Numbered from the stretch's first letter, positions 1 through 9,168 are shown. The stretch is DNA of 64,000 bases from Nocardioides antri (GCF_008373765.1 NZ_VUJW01000006.1:59662-123661), one strand, 5' to 3'. The notes: a model not told the origin generated them from the letters alone. Translations and numbers: made by a program.

Positions 1-497
1 CGCCGCGGGACAAGAGCGGGGACCCCGCCGCCGGCCCCCTCGCATGGGGCCGGGTGCGACCTGCCAGGGGCGAACCGAGTTCTGATGGGCTGAGACAGAG
101 TTGATGGGCCGCTTCGCCGGCGGCACCCCGATTGCCCCGCGGCGACCTCCCGGCACCGCCTGCAGTCGACGCGCGAGACCCACGCGGCTCCGGCTTCTCT
201 GATAGGGGGATGGGTCTCGGGGCCGGTCGATCACCCAGAGCCGACCGGCTACGGGGTCGGGTCCCCTCTCCCACGGCACTTGCCTGAGCACGAAAGGTTT
301 CCCACCCACCCCGAATGCCGGAGCCGCGGGCGGCGCGGACCTGGGGGTCGGGCCGGAGCGGGGAGGGTCACGCCCTCCCAGCGCAGGCACGGCCCACAGT
401 GCCGACACACACGAAACGGCGCAGCCAACATCAGCCCAGCGCAGCGCCCACAGCGCCCCTCCCTCTCTCGCACAGGCGGTCGCACTACCCTCGGTGC
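1..497. other. non-coding stretch upstream of the DUF6049 gene
   Basis: I recognise no gene here on either strand. The open frames that cross it have no family motif and no convincing ribosome binding site. The only local structure noted is an imperfect direct repeat, GAGTTCTGATGGGC at 77-90 and GAGTTGATGGGC at 98-109, 21 bases apart. The last part holds the promoter of the following gene. The window edge may cut off an upstream gene; in related genomes a CCA-adding enzyme and a Nudix gene lie here, but nothing in these bases shows that. Confidence 0.5.
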
Positions 498-498
498 G
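486..498 (+). promoter_or_regulatory. candidate -10 box of a leaderless DUF6049 transcript
   Basis: TACCCT at 486-491 fits the actinobacterial TANNNT -10 box. It ends 6 nt before the GTG at 498, so transcription would start at or next to the start codon. No Shine-Dalgarno sequence precedes that GTG, which agrees with a leaderless mRNA. Confidence 0.5.
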
Positions 499-2732
499 TG
501 GTCCTCCGCCCTCTCGTCCTGCGCGCTTCCGTGGGGGTGGTGGCGACGCTGGCGGCGGGACTGATGACCAGCGCGCCCGCGACCGCGGCGGTGCCGGACC
601 CGGCGCGCGACCACCTGAGCGACACCGTCCCGGCGACGTACGACGCTCCGTTGCTGGTCACGATCGACGACCTGACGCCGGGCGAGGTGCCCGACCGCGG
701 GCCGGTGGTCGTGACCGGGAGCGTGATCAACCGCGACGTCGAGACCTGGACCGGGGTCGCCCTCTACCCGTTCATCAACGCCGGCGACTGCCCGGCGTGC
801 CCGCCGCCGATCACGACCGCCGCGGAGCTGGTCGCCGCGGCGGAGACCGACCCCGATGCGCTGGTCGGCAACCGGATCGTCGACGTCAGCGCCCAGATCG
901 ACTCGCTGGCGCCGGGCGAGGTGGCGACGTACTCCATCCGGATTCCACGGAGACTGCTGCCGGTGACCTCGCCGGGCATCTACTGGTTCGGTGTGCACGC
1001 GCTGGGCGCGAGCGAGAGCAAGCCGGACGACGAGTTCGCGGACGGCCGGGCGCGCACCTTCCTGCCCTACGTCCCCCGCGGTCGCGACGGGATCCGCGGG
1101 CAGGTCGACACCGCGGTCGTCGTGCCGCTGCGCTTCCGGGTCCAGCACCGGCAGAACGGCGCGCTCGCGCGGCCGCAGGAGTGGCTCGACGCCTACGAGC
1201 CGATCGGCGAGCTGGGTGGACCGCTGGCCTTCGGGTCGGCGGCGTTCGGCCAGTCGGTGTCGTGGCTGGTCGACCCGGCCGTGCTGGACGCCGTACGCCG
1301 GCTGCGCCGCGGGAACCCGCCGCGCGACCTCGGTCCCGAACCGTCCGACGCCGACGAGGACGGCGACGGCGAGAGCGAGAGCCCGGCCGAGGGCGCCAAG
1401 GCGGAGGCCGAGGAGGACGAGACCCAGGAGAACGACCCGGTGGCGGAGGCGTCCGGGGAGTGGCTCGACTCGGTCGAGGTCGCGCTGCGGGGCGAGGAGG
1501 TCCTGGCCCTGCCGTACGGCGACATCGACATGTCGGCCACCCCGGAGTGGATGCCGGCCCTCTACCCGCTGTCTCGCGAGCGGGCCGGCGACGTGCTGAG
1601 CTCGTGGGAGACCGAGACGGAGCCGGTGGTCGCGTCACCGGGCGGCTACCTCGACCCGTCCGGGATCCCGTCGATCGACGACGACAGCACCCTGCTCGTG
1701 ACGGACCGGATGTTCGAGGCGCCGGAGTTCCGGCGCGGCGCCCCCGTGGTCGGTGAGTACGACGACCACGCGATCGTCGCGACGTCGTACGGCGCCGCGA
1801 CGGGCGGTCCCGGCCCGGAGCCGCGGCTGTCGCCGGTCTCGTTCCGGCAGCGGGTGCTCTCCGAGGCCGCGCTGCGCCTGATCGGCCAGGGGCCGCGGCA
1901 CCCGCTCGTGGTGATGGTGCCGCGCACGATCGACAGCGCCGGCGCGGCGGCGTTCTGGTCCGGCCTCGACGCGAGCTGGCTCAACCTGACGACGCTCGCC
2001 GACGCGACCGACCGGCCGCGGACGCCCGTCGAGCCCGATGCGCTGAGCTACCCCGAGGACCAGGAGACCGCCGAGCTCGACTCGACCGTCTTCTACGAGG
2101 CGGAGCGGCTGATCGACTCCGGTGCCACGCTCCAGAACCTGCTGACCGAGGCCGAGCGGACGGCGTCGGACGTGCGTGACGAGGCGCTCACCGGAGCGTC
2201 GTACCACTTCCGCACGGAGCCGACCGTCACCGCGGACCGGCTCTCCCGCTCGCGGACCTGGATCGACCGCCGGCTGAGGTCGGTGGTGATCGAGGGCCCG
2301 CCGGGCGTCACGCTGTCGGGCGCCGACGGCACCTTCGCGGTCACGGTGACCAACAACCTCGACCGCCCGGTCACGGTCCACCTGGTCGCGGAGAGCGAGG
2401 ACGACCGGGTGAGCGTCGACGTCGGCGACCCGGTGGTGCTCGCCGCCGACAGCCGGACGACCCTGGCCCTGCCTGCTCACGCCCGCCGCACGGGCGTGCA
2501 CAACGTGACCCTGTCGGTGACCGACGTCGACGGCACCCCGCTGGGATCCTCGGCGGAGGTTCCGATCCGGTCCGGCCAGGTCAGCGAGGTGATCTGGGTG
2601 ATCATCGGCAGCGGCGTCGGCATCCTCTTCGTCGCGATCGGGCTCCGGCTGTTCCGACGCATCCGCCGCCACCGCCGGGCGTCGACCCCTTCGACAAGCT
2701 CAGGGACCGCGACCACCGAAGGCATGGCGTGA
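498..2732 (+). CDS. secreted, membrane-anchored DUF6049 family protein
   Basis: A 744-residue exported protein with a signal peptide (about residues 1-30, ending near APATAA), a large extracellular part, an acidic low-complexity insert (about 280-320) and one C-terminal membrane helix followed by a basic Arg/His-rich tail. The family is known mainly by position: it lies directly before murJ in many actinobacteria, which suggests an envelope role, but no activity is established. GTG 498 is chosen because it starts a clean signal peptide and sits behind a TANNNT box; the frame stays open upstream to 315. The stop overlaps the murJ start by 4 nt (GTGA), so the two are probably coupled. The last residues are encoded by an interspersed 20-bp repeat (2687-2706). 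Family assignment is by context and architecture. Confidence 0.8.
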   Translation: MVLRPLVLRASVGVVATLAAGLMTSAPATAAVPDPARDHLSDTVPATYDAPLLVTIDDLTPGEVPDRGPVVVTGSVINRDVETWTGVALYPFINAGDCPACPPPITTAAELVAAAETDPDALVGNRIVDVSAQIDSLAPGEVATYSIRIPRRLLPVTSPGIYWFGVHALGASESKPDDEFADGRARTFLPYVPRGRDGIRGQVDTAVVVPLRFRVQHRQNGALARPQEWLDAYEPIGELGGPLAFGSAAFGQSVSWLVDPAVLDAVRRLRRGNPPRDLGPEPSDADEDGDGESESPAEGAKAEAEEDETQENDPVAEASGEWLDSVEVALRGEEVLALPYGDIDMSATPEWMPALYPLSRERAGDVLSSWETETEPVVASPGGYLDPSGIPSIDDDSTLLVTDRMFEAPEFRRGAPVVGEYDDHAIVATSYGAATGGPGPEPRLSPVSFRQRVLSEAALRLIGQGPRHPLVVMVPRTIDSAGAAAFWSGLDASWLNLTTLADATDRPRTPVEPDALSYPEDQETAELDSTVFYEAERLIDSGATLQNLLTEAERTASDVRDEALTGASYHFRTEPTVTADRLSRSRTWIDRRLRSVVIEGPPGVTLSGADGTFAVTVTNNLDRPVTVHLVAESEDDRVSVDVGDPVVLAADSRTTLALPAHARRTGVHNVTLSVTDVDGTPLGSSAEVPIRSGQVSEVIWVIIGSGVGILFVAIGLRLFRRIRRHRRASTPSTSSGTATTEGMA
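2687..2706. repeat. interspersed repeat CCCTTCGACAAGCTCAGGGA, in frame at the end of the DUF6049 gene
   Basis: This 20-mer, with short inverted ends (CCCT/AGGG), matches from memory a motif scattered through many high-GC bacterial genomes. Here it lies in frame and encodes part of the tail after the last membrane helix (PSTSSGT). It is the only copy I noticed in the window. Confidence 0.55.
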
Positions 2733-4396
2733 CCGAGGACGCCACGAGCGAAGAGCGCGGCATCCTCGCGAACAGTGCGGTGATGGCCGCGGGCACGGTC
2801 GTCTCGCGGTTCAGCGGCTTCATCCGCTCGACCCTGCTCGTCGCGGCCCTCGGCGTGGGCCTGCACGCGGACCTGTTCACGATCGCCAACACGGTCCCGA
2901 ACATGCTCTACATCCTTCTCGCGGGAGGCGTGTTCAACGCCGTGCTCGTGCCGCAGCTGGTGCGGGCCATGAAGAACGACCCCGACGGCGGCACGGCGTA
3001 CGTCGACCGCGTCGTCACCCTGGCCGTCCTCTTCCTCGGCGCGGTGACGATCCTGCTGGTCGTCGCGGCACCGTGGGTGATGACGCTGCTGCTCGACAGC
3101 AGGTTCGGCGACCCGGAGCTGGCCGCGCAGAAGCAGTCGGCGATCGACTTCGCGCGCTACTGCCTGCCGCAGGTGTTCTTCTACGGGATGTTCGTCCTGG
3201 TCGGGCAGATCCTCAACGCCCGGGGCCGGTTCGGCCCGATGATGTGGGCGCCGATCGCCAACAACGTGATCGCCATCGGCGTGCTGGTCGTCTACCTGCT
3301 CTGGTTCGGCGCGGCCTCCGAGACCGAGCAGTTCGGCGCGTTCACCCCGTCGCAGGAGGCGTGGCTGGGCATCGGGTCGACGCTCGGCATCGCCGCGCAG
3401 CTCCTGATCCTGGTGCCCTACCTCCGCGCCGCCGGGGTGCGGCTGCGGCCGCGCTTCGACTTCCGCGGCGTCGGTCTCGGCCACACGATGCGACTCGCCG
3501 TCTGGACGGTGCTGTTCGTCGTCGTCAACCAGGCGGCGTACGTCGTCGTCGTCCGGCTCGCGTCCGGCGGCACCGCCGCCGAGGCCGACGGCACCGGCAT
3601 CACGATCTACTCCTCGGCCCAGCTGGTCACGATGGTGCCGCACTCGATCATCACGGTGTCCCTCGCGACCGCGATCCTGCCGCGTCTCTCGGCGTACGCC
3701 GCGGCCGACGACAGAGCGGCCCTGGCGCGGACCCTCGTCAGCACCATCCGTACGGCGCTCGTCGTCGCCGTGCCGTTCGCCCTGCTGATGCCGTTCATCG
3801 CGATCGAGGTGGCCCAGGTCCTGTGGGGCCACGGCGCGACCGCCGAGAGCTACCCGCGCTTCGAGTCGACGCTCGCGCTGTTCGGCGCCGGGCTCGTGTT
3901 CTTCACGCTGCACTACCTGACCCTGCGCGGGTTCTACGCGCTCGAGCAGAACCGCACCGTCTTCCTCATCCAGTGCGTGATCGCCTCGGTCAACATCGCG
4001 CTCGCCATCGTGCTCGTGGGGATGGTCGACGAGGAGCTCACCGCGCCGATGCTGGTCCTCGCCTACACCGGCGCGTACGCCGTCGGCTCGGTGCTGTCCT
4101 TCGGCCTGCTGGCGCGGCGCCTCGGTGACGTGCCCGTCGGCTCGCTGGCCGGGTTCGCCCTCCGCCTGGTGGTCGCGGGTGCCGTCGGCGCCGGGGCGGC
4201 CTGGCTCGTCGGACTGGGCCTGGAGGAGCTCTTCGACCAGGCGCCTGGGGCCGGCGGCTGGTGGTGGGCGGCGGTCGAGGCCGCGGCCATGGGCGCCGTC
4301 GCGCTGGCCGTGCTCGTGCTGCTCGCGCGCGTCCTGCAGCTGCGCGAGGTGACCTCGGTGATGGACACCGTGGCCGCGCGGGTACGCCGCGGCTGA
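2729..4396 (+). CDS. murJ: lipid II flippase MurJ (MviN)
   Basis: Polytopic membrane protein of 555 residues with about 14 hydrophobic segments, the normal size and shape of the MurJ/MviN branch of the MOP superfamily. It moves lipid-linked peptidoglycan precursor across the cytoplasmic membrane. The N-terminal part (NSAVMAAGTVVSRFSGFIRS) is typical of the family. GTG 2729 overlaps the previous stop as GTGA. Mycobacterial MviN carries a C-terminal pseudokinase on the same chain; here the protein ends after the last helices and the pseudokinase is the next, separate gene. It probably works with the envelope-control operon near 54-63 kb. Confidence 0.93.
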   Translation: MTEDATSEERGILANSAVMAAGTVVSRFSGFIRSTLLVAALGVGLHADLFTIANTVPNMLYILLAGGVFNAVLVPQLVRAMKNDPDGGTAYVDRVVTLAVLFLGAVTILLVVAAPWVMTLLLDSRFGDPELAAQKQSAIDFARYCLPQVFFYGMFVLVGQILNARGRFGPMMWAPIANNVIAIGVLVVYLLWFGAASETEQFGAFTPSQEAWLGIGSTLGIAAQLLILVPYLRAAGVRLRPRFDFRGVGLGHTMRLAVWTVLFVVVNQAAYVVVVRLASGGTAAEADGTGITIYSSAQLVTMVPHSIITVSLATAILPRLSAYAAADDRAALARTLVSTIRTALVVAVPFALLMPFIAIEVAQVLWGHGATAESYPRFESTLALFGAGLVFFTLHYLTLRGFYALEQNRTVFLIQCVIASVNIALAIVLVGMVDEELTAPMLVLAYTGAYAVGSVLSFGLLARRLGDVPVGSLAGFALRLVVAGAVGAGAAWLVGLGLEELFDQAPGAGGWWWAAVEAAAMGAVALAVLVLLARVLQLREVTSVMDTVAARVRRG

Positions 4397-4437
4397 CGCC
4401 CGCTCCCCAATCCCCCGCAGGGCGGGAGCGCGCGCCC

Positions 4438-4443
4438 TACGAT
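4438..4443 (+). promoter_or_regulatory. candidate -10 box before the pseudokinase gene
   Basis: TACGAT lies 42 nt after the murJ stop and overlaps the in-frame ATG at 4442. If used, the transcript begins near 4450, which rules out that ATG and favours the downstream TTG at 4502, behind GAAGGA. Confidence 0.4.
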
Positions 4444-4501
4444 GGAAACAGCAGGACGCCTCGAGCAAGCAAGGACTGTCCCGAGTGAGAAGGACTGGGC
4501 G

Positions 4502-6442
4502 TTGACGACGTCGACGCGGCCAGGCGAAGTGCTGGCCGGCCGCTACCGGTTGATCGACCTGTTGACCGAGAGCGGCGGCGGGCGGTTCTGGCGTGCCCAC
4601 GACCGCGTCCTCGAGCGGTTCGTCGCCCTGCACGTCATCCCGGAGGACGATCCTCGGGCGCCGGGCCTGCTGGCGGCCGCCCGGGAGTCGGCCACCGTGC
4701 TCGACGCGCGGATCCTGCGGGTGCTCGACGCGGAGATGCGCGACGGGCGCTGCTTCGTCGTCAACGAGTGGGGCACCGGCACGTCCCTCGACATCCTGGT
4801 CACGCACGGCGGCCCGCTCGGCCCGCGCCGCTCGGCCTGGCTGGCGGCCGAGGTCGCCGGGGCGATCGCGACCGCCCACTCCCGTGGCGTCGCCCACGGC
4901 CGGCTCAACCCCGAGAACGTGCTCATCGACCGGCTCGGCGCCGTCCGCCTGATCGGCCTGTGCGTCGACGCGGCGCTCCACGGCCTGCCGTCAGGTCGGC
5001 TCGACCAGGACCGGCAGGACATCGGCGGTCTGCTCTACTGCGCGCTCACCGCGACCTGGCCCGGGCCGTCCGCGTCGATCGTCCCCGCCGCCCCCCACGA
5101 GCACGACGCGGTGCTGTCGCCCCGGCGGGTGCGGGCGGGCGTGCCCCGGCCGCTCGACCACCTGTGGTGCGAGCTGTCGGAGTCCGGTCATCACCGGCGG
5201 CTCTGGCACGGCCACCAGGAGGTCGACGTCTCCACCGCCTCCGCGGTCCGCGACCGGCTGCTGGAGTTCCTCGGCGGTGCCGAGGGGGCCGAGGGGCTGG
5301 GCCAGGCGCTGGCCGACTCGATCCCGCCGATCAACGAGGTCCGGCCGGTCGTGCTGCCGCAGGTGCCGGAGATGATGCCGCACGACTTCGTGCCGGCGCA
5401 GGTGCCGCCTGCCGTGGAGGAGGCCGCCCCGGAGGTCGATCCGGAGCCCGACCCGCAGGACGACGCCGTACCCGACGAGCCGCCGATCCCCTCCGTCGCC
5501 GACATCGTCGACCTCCCGACCGAGGCAGGCATGCCGGTCTTCGACGACGAGGCCGACGAGGTCTCGTGGCTCCGCGCGCGCAGCACCCCGCCCCCGCCAC
5601 CCCCGCCGTTCGACGAGCCCCCGGTGCGGCCGTTGTTCGCACCCGACCCTCCCGAGGGCGCGCCCGTACGCCGTCCCCGCACCGACGTGCCGCCGTCGTC
5701 GAACGGCACCGACACGTCCTTCGCGGCCGCCGGCTTCTGGCCGTGGGAGCCGGGGAACGGTGGCCCCGGCCCGGACGACGCGACGGCTGAGCACGAGGCG
5801 GTGCCCGGTCGCAGCTGGCTACGCCTCGCCATGGTGATCGCCGCCGCGCTCGCCCTGCTGCTGGCCGTCGTGGTGGCGTTCAACCTGGGCCGCGGCCGGA
5901 CCCCGCTCGGGGCCGAGCGCGACGAGTCGACGCCGAGCCCCTCGCTGGAGACGCCCCCCGAGCCCACCGCGAGCCCGTTGGTCGGCGTGGTCGCCAGCGC
6001 GTTCGACCCGCTCGGCACCGACGGCGACGAGAACGGCTCCGCCGCCTCGCTGGCGGTCGACGGCGACCCTGCCACGGCGTGGTCGACGTCGACGTACGAC
6101 GACCAGCTCGGCCCGGCGGCGCCCGCCCTCAAGTCCGGCGTCGGCCTCTACGTCGACCTGGGCGTGGTCCGCGAGGTCGCCTCCGTCGACCTCACCCTCG
6201 ACGCCTCGCCGAGCGACGTCGAGCTCTACGTGAGCGACGAGACACCCACGGAGCCCCCCGCCGGCGAGCCCCTCGCTTCCGAGGGATCGTCCGGCACGTC
6301 GGTCACCCTCGAGCCGGAGTCGCCGGACGGTCCGCGCTCGGCCGTCACCGGTCGCTACGTCCTGGTGTGGTTCACTTCGCTTCCGGCGGTACCGGACGGC
6401 TTCCGGGCAGGGCTCTCGGAGGTGGTGGTGCGTGGACGCTGA
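4502..6442 (+). CDS. membrane pseudokinase with extracellular discoidin-like domain
   Basis: A kinase fold occupies about residues 10-270, but the catalytic residues are gone: the VAIK-type lysine is replaced (VALHVI), the HRDLKPEN loop reads HGRLNPEN, and the DFG position reads IGL. It should be inactive. A Pro-rich linker, one membrane helix (about 455-480) and an extracellular F5/8-type C (galactose-binding-like) domain follow, with the characteristic LAVDGDPATAWS stretch. The architecture matches the part that mycobacterial MviN carries fused to MurJ, where phosphorylation by PknB recruits FhaA. TTG 4502 is preferred over ATG 4442 because AAGGA lies 8 nt before it and the ATG sits inside a candidate -10 box. 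It probably controls MurJ; that role is inferred. Confidence 0.8.
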   Translation: MTTSTRPGEVLAGRYRLIDLLTESGGGRFWRAHDRVLERFVALHVIPEDDPRAPGLLAAARESATVLDARILRVLDAEMRDGRCFVVNEWGTGTSLDILVTHGGPLGPRRSAWLAAEVAGAIATAHSRGVAHGRLNPENVLIDRLGAVRLIGLCVDAALHGLPSGRLDQDRQDIGGLLYCALTATWPGPSASIVPAAPHEHDAVLSPRRVRAGVPRPLDHLWCELSESGHHRRLWHGHQEVDVSTASAVRDRLLEFLGGAEGAEGLGQALADSIPPINEVRPVVLPQVPEMMPHDFVPAQVPPAVEEAAPEVDPEPDPQDDAVPDEPPIPSVADIVDLPTEAGMPVFDDEADEVSWLRARSTPPPPPPPFDEPPVRPLFAPDPPEGAPVRRPRTDVPPSSNGTDTSFAAAGFWPWEPGNGGPGPDDATAEHEAVPGRSWLRLAMVIAAALALLLAVVVAFNLGRGRTPLGAERDESTPSPSLETPPEPTASPLVGVVASAFDPLGTDGDENGSAASLAVDGDPATAWSTSTYDDQLGPAAPALKSGVGLYVDLGVVREVASVDLTLDASPSDVELYVSDETPTEPPAGEPLASEGSSGTSVTLEPESPDGPRSAVTGRYVLVWFTSLPAVPDGFRAGLSEVVVRGR

Positions 6443-7130
6443 TCGGAGCGACGCGGATCTGCTCGCTGCCCACGTCGCGGGCGATCCCGACGCCTTCGGT
6501 CTGCTCTTCGCCCGGCACCGGGACCGGCTGTGGGCGGTGGCGCTGCGCACCACAGGCGATGCCGAGACCGCTGCCGACGGCCTCCAGGACGGCCTGGTGG
6601 CGGCGTTCCGGCGCGCCGGCAGCTTCCGCGGCGATGCCGCGGTGACGACCTGGCTGCACCGGGTCGTCGTCAACGCGTGCCTCGACCGGCTGCGGGCGGC
6701 GAAGGTACGCCGCGCCGACGCGCTGCCCGACGACCTCGACGACGGCGGCCGCGGCTCCGTGGTCACGGCCAACGACGAGTCCGACGAGCACCTCGACCCG
6801 GCCGAGCACGGCCTCCGCAGCGAGCGCCGGACCCAGGTCCTGGCGGCGCTCCGGCAGCTTCCCGTCGAGCAGCGGGCCGCCCTGGTCCTCGTCGACATGG
6901 AGGGGTACCCCGTCTCCGAGGCGGCCGAGATCCTCGACTGCGCGGTCGGCACCGTGAAGAGCCGCTGCTCGCGCGGACGGGCCCGGCTCGCCGTACTCCT
7001 GCGCCCGCTGCTCGACGCCGACGACGAGACCGACCCCACACCCGAGTCCGGGAACCCTCGTGCCACGCCGGACGTCGGATCCATGTCCCGACGTGGGCCA
7101 CCCGGCGATCCCGCAGCCGACCCCGTCTGA
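6432..7130 (+). CDS. sigM: ECF RNA polymerase sigma factor SigM
   Basis: A 232-residue ECF sigma factor. Region 2 covers about residues 10-75 ([20 protein letters not shown], then TTWLHRVVVNACLDRLR) and region 4 about 130-185, with the helix-turn-helix VSEAAEILDCAVGTVKSRCSRGRARL. A Pro/Gly-rich tail of about 40 residues follows. GTG 6432 overlaps the end of the pseudokinase gene by 11 nt. In mycobacteria sigM stands at the same place, between mviN and trxB, with a regulator next to it; the downstream membrane protein has that position here. The sigM name rests on context plus the ECF domains. Confidence 0.85.
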   Translation: MDADRSDADLLAAHVAGDPDAFGLLFARHRDRLWAVALRTTGDAETAADGLQDGLVAAFRRAGSFRGDAAVTTWLHRVVVNACLDRLRAAKVRRADALPDDLDDGGRGSVVTANDESDEHLDPAEHGLRSERRTQVLAALRQLPVEQRAALVLVDMEGYPVSEAAEILDCAVGTVKSRCSRGRARLAVLLRPLLDADDETDPTPESGNPRATPDVGSMSRRGPPGDPAADPV

Positions 7131-7181
7131 CCCCTCCGTAGCCCCCTCAGCAGCCCCCTCCGCAGCGCAGCAAGGACCCCG

Positions 7182-7937
7182 ATGACCACCGACGAGCCCG
7201 ACGAGCAGCTCGATACCCTCGCCCCGGCGGACGAGGCGCGGATCCGGGCGCTCCTGTCGGACGCGCGGGAGACCGACCCGATGCCGGCGCCGGTCGCCAC
7301 CCGGCTGGACGAGGCGATCGCGGGCCTGGCCGCCGAGCGGACGCACGCGCTGGACAGCGGCTACGAGTCCAACGTGCGGCCACTGGTGCGGACCCGCCGC
7401 CACCGCGTCGTCGCGGTGCTCGGGGCCGCCGCGGCAGTCGCCGTGGTCGGGCTGGCCGTCGGCACGTTCTTCGACGACGACGACCGGCGGGTGCCGAACT
7501 CCACCTCGGCCGACACGGGCGTCGACCGCGGCACAGCCGCGTACGAGGCCGAGGCGGACGCGGAGGACGCGGAGGAGCCGAACCGGGTCGACCCCACCGA
7601 CACCGCGGCCACCGACCAGACCCCCGAGCTCACCGTGACCAGCGACCCCCTCGGCGTCCACTCGCGGCGCCTGGTCCGCGACCTCGCCGGACTCCGCGAC
7701 CAGTTCCTCCCGGACCCGCGGTCGGAGGACTACACCAGGAGCCCGACGTACGTCCCTTCGGGATTCACCTGCGACACCGCGCCGGTCGCGAACGCCGTCG
7801 TCGTCGGCGTGCGGTACGACGGCGCGCCCGCATACGTCGCGTTCCACTCGCCGATGGGCGACTCCCAGGTCGTCGACGTGCTGCAGTGCGGCACCGGCGA
7901 CGTGCTCCGGTCGACGACGCTGCCCGTCGCGGACTGA
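7182..7937 (+). CDS. single-pass membrane protein in the anti-SigM position
   Basis: The protein has 251 residues: a polar N-terminal cytoplasmic part of about 65 residues, one membrane helix (VVAVLGAAAAVAVVGLAVGT, about 70-90), an acidic linker and an extracellular C-terminal domain. It follows sigM by 51 nt, the usual place of a membrane anti-sigma factor. The zinc-binding HxxxCxxC motif of ZAS anti-sigma factors is absent, so binding to SigM is inferred from position and topology only. The extracellular domain has two cysteines, one in GFTCDT and one in VLQCGTG, that could pair. AGCAAGGA lies about 8 nt before the ATG. Confidence 0.6.
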   Translation: MTTDEPDEQLDTLAPADEARIRALLSDARETDPMPAPVATRLDEAIAGLAAERTHALDSGYESNVRPLVRTRRHRVVAVLGAAAAVAVVGLAVGTFFDDDDRRVPNSTSADTGVDRGTAAYEAEADAEDAEEPNRVDPTDTAATDQTPELTVTSDPLGVHSRRLVRDLAGLRDQFLPDPRSEDYTRSPTYVPSGFTCDTAPVANAVVVGVRYDGAPAYVAFHSPMGDSQVVDVLQCGTGDVLRSTTLPVAD

Positions 7938-7967
7938 TACCGCGATCGGGGTCGCGGCGGTCCGCGA

Positions 7968-7995
7968 GGGAATGTCGCCCCCTACCATCGGGGTT
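7968..7995 (+). promoter_or_regulatory. SigR/SigH-like promoter of trxBA, overlapped by a vegetative -10 box
   Basis: GGAAT at 7969-7973 and GTT at 7993-7995 are separated by 19 nt. That is close to the GGAAT-N18-GTT pattern used by SigR (Streptomyces) and SigH (mycobacteria) at thiol-stress genes, and trxBA is a known target in those genera. TACCAT (7983-7988) in the spacer could be a second, housekeeping -10 box. The spacer is 1 nt longer than the commonest form. Confidence 0.55.
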
Positions 7996-8050
7996 GCATC
8001 CCCGATAGGCCTGACAGGCACGCGAACCCACAGCGATGAGGTCCCTCACC

Positions 8051-9076
8051 ATGTCCGACACCCAGCCGACCCAGGCCACCGCGCCGCGCAACGTCATCGT
8101 GATCGGCTCTGGGCCGTCCGGCTACACCGCCGCGATCTACGCCGCCCGTGCCCAGCTGGCCCCGCTGGTCTTCGAGGGCTCGGTGACGGCTGGTGGCGCG
8201 CTGATGAACACCACCGAGGTCGAGAACTTCCCCGGCTTCCGTGACGGCATCATGGGCCCGGCACTGATGGACGAGATGAAGGCGCAGGCCGAGCGGTTCG
8301 GCGCCGAGCTGGTCGCCGACGACGTCGTCGAGGTCGACCTCACCGGCGACATCAAGATCGTCAAGACCGCGACCGACACCTACACCGCGCGGTCGGTGAT
8401 CCTCGCGACCGGGTCGGGCTACCGCAAGCTCGGGCTGCCGGAGGAGGAGACCCTCGCCGGGCGTGGGGTGTCCTACTGCGCCACGTGCGACGGGTTCTTC
8501 TTCCGCGAGCAGCACATCGCCGTCATCGGCGGTGGTGACTCGGCGGTCGAGGAGGCGACGTTCCTCACCCGGTTCGGCAGCAAGGTCTCGCTGATCCACC
8601 GCCGCGACTCGCTGCGCGCCTCGAAGATCATGCAGGAGCGGGCGTTCGCCGACCCGAAGCTCGACGTGGTGTGGAACGCCGAGGTCGCCGCGATCAACGG
8701 CACCGACTCGCTGGAGTCGATCACGCTGCGCGACACGGTGACCGGTGAGACCCGCGACCTCGCCGCGACCGGCCTGTTCATCGCGATCGGCCACGAGCCC
8801 CGGTCGGAGCTGCTCAAGGGCCAGGTCGACCTCGACGAGAACGGCTACGTCCTGGTCAAGCAGCCGAGCACGGCGACGAACCTCCCGGGCGTCTTCGCGG
8901 CCGGCGACCTGGTCGACCACCACTACCGGCAGGCGATCACCGCGGCCGGCACCGGCTGCGCCGCCGCGCTCGACGCCGAGCGCTACCTGGCGATGCTCGA
9001 CCACGCCGCGTCGTCGGCCGGATCGCCCGAGGACACCGAGGCCGAGGTCGCCAGCAGCGTCGGCCAGCCGGTCTAG
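8051..9076 (+). CDS. trxB: thioredoxin reductase
   Basis: NADPH-dependent FAD flavoenzyme of 341 residues that reduces thioredoxin. It shows the N-terminal FAD dinucleotide motif ([17 protein letters not shown]), the redox-active CATC pair ([11 protein letters not shown]), the NADPH motif [10 protein letters not shown] and the C-terminal FAD motif ([10 protein letters not shown]). ATG 8051 is preferred because GAGG lies 9 nt upstream; an in-frame ATG at 8036 would add five residues and contains that ribosome binding site. trxA follows after 92 nt, so the pair forms the usual trxBA unit, probably induced by thiol stress from the upstream promoter. Confidence 0.95.
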   Translation: MSDTQPTQATAPRNVIVIGSGPSGYTAAIYAARAQLAPLVFEGSVTAGGALMNTTEVENFPGFRDGIMGPALMDEMKAQAERFGAELVADDVVEVDLTGDIKIVKTATDTYTARSVILATGSGYRKLGLPEEETLAGRGVSYCATCDGFFFREQHIAVIGGGDSAVEEATFLTRFGSKVSLIHRRDSLRASKIMQERAFADPKLDVVWNAEVAAINGTDSLESITLRDTVTGETRDLAATGLFIAIGHEPRSELLKGQVDLDENGYVLVKQPSTATNLPGVFAAGDLVDHHYRQAITAAGTGCAAALDAERYLAMLDHAASSAGSPEDTEAEVASSVGQPV

Positions 9077-9168
9077 ACCGGGGCGGGAACAACCCCCCAC
9101 CACCCTGTGTTCAACCTGGACACTTCACGTACTCCGCAACACAACCGCTCCGCCGAAGGGAAAGAACC

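Noticed and set aside
4442-4501. ATG 4442 as start of the pseudokinase
   Set aside because: It overlaps the candidate -10 box TACGAT, lacks a ribosome binding site and adds 20 unconserved residues; TTG 4502 has AAGGA at 8 nt.
2477-4981. Open frame of about 830 codons on the minus strand opposite murJ
   Set aside because: Composition is that of a GC-rich antisense frame (Arg/Asp/Glu/Gly); it spans three real genes and has no motif.
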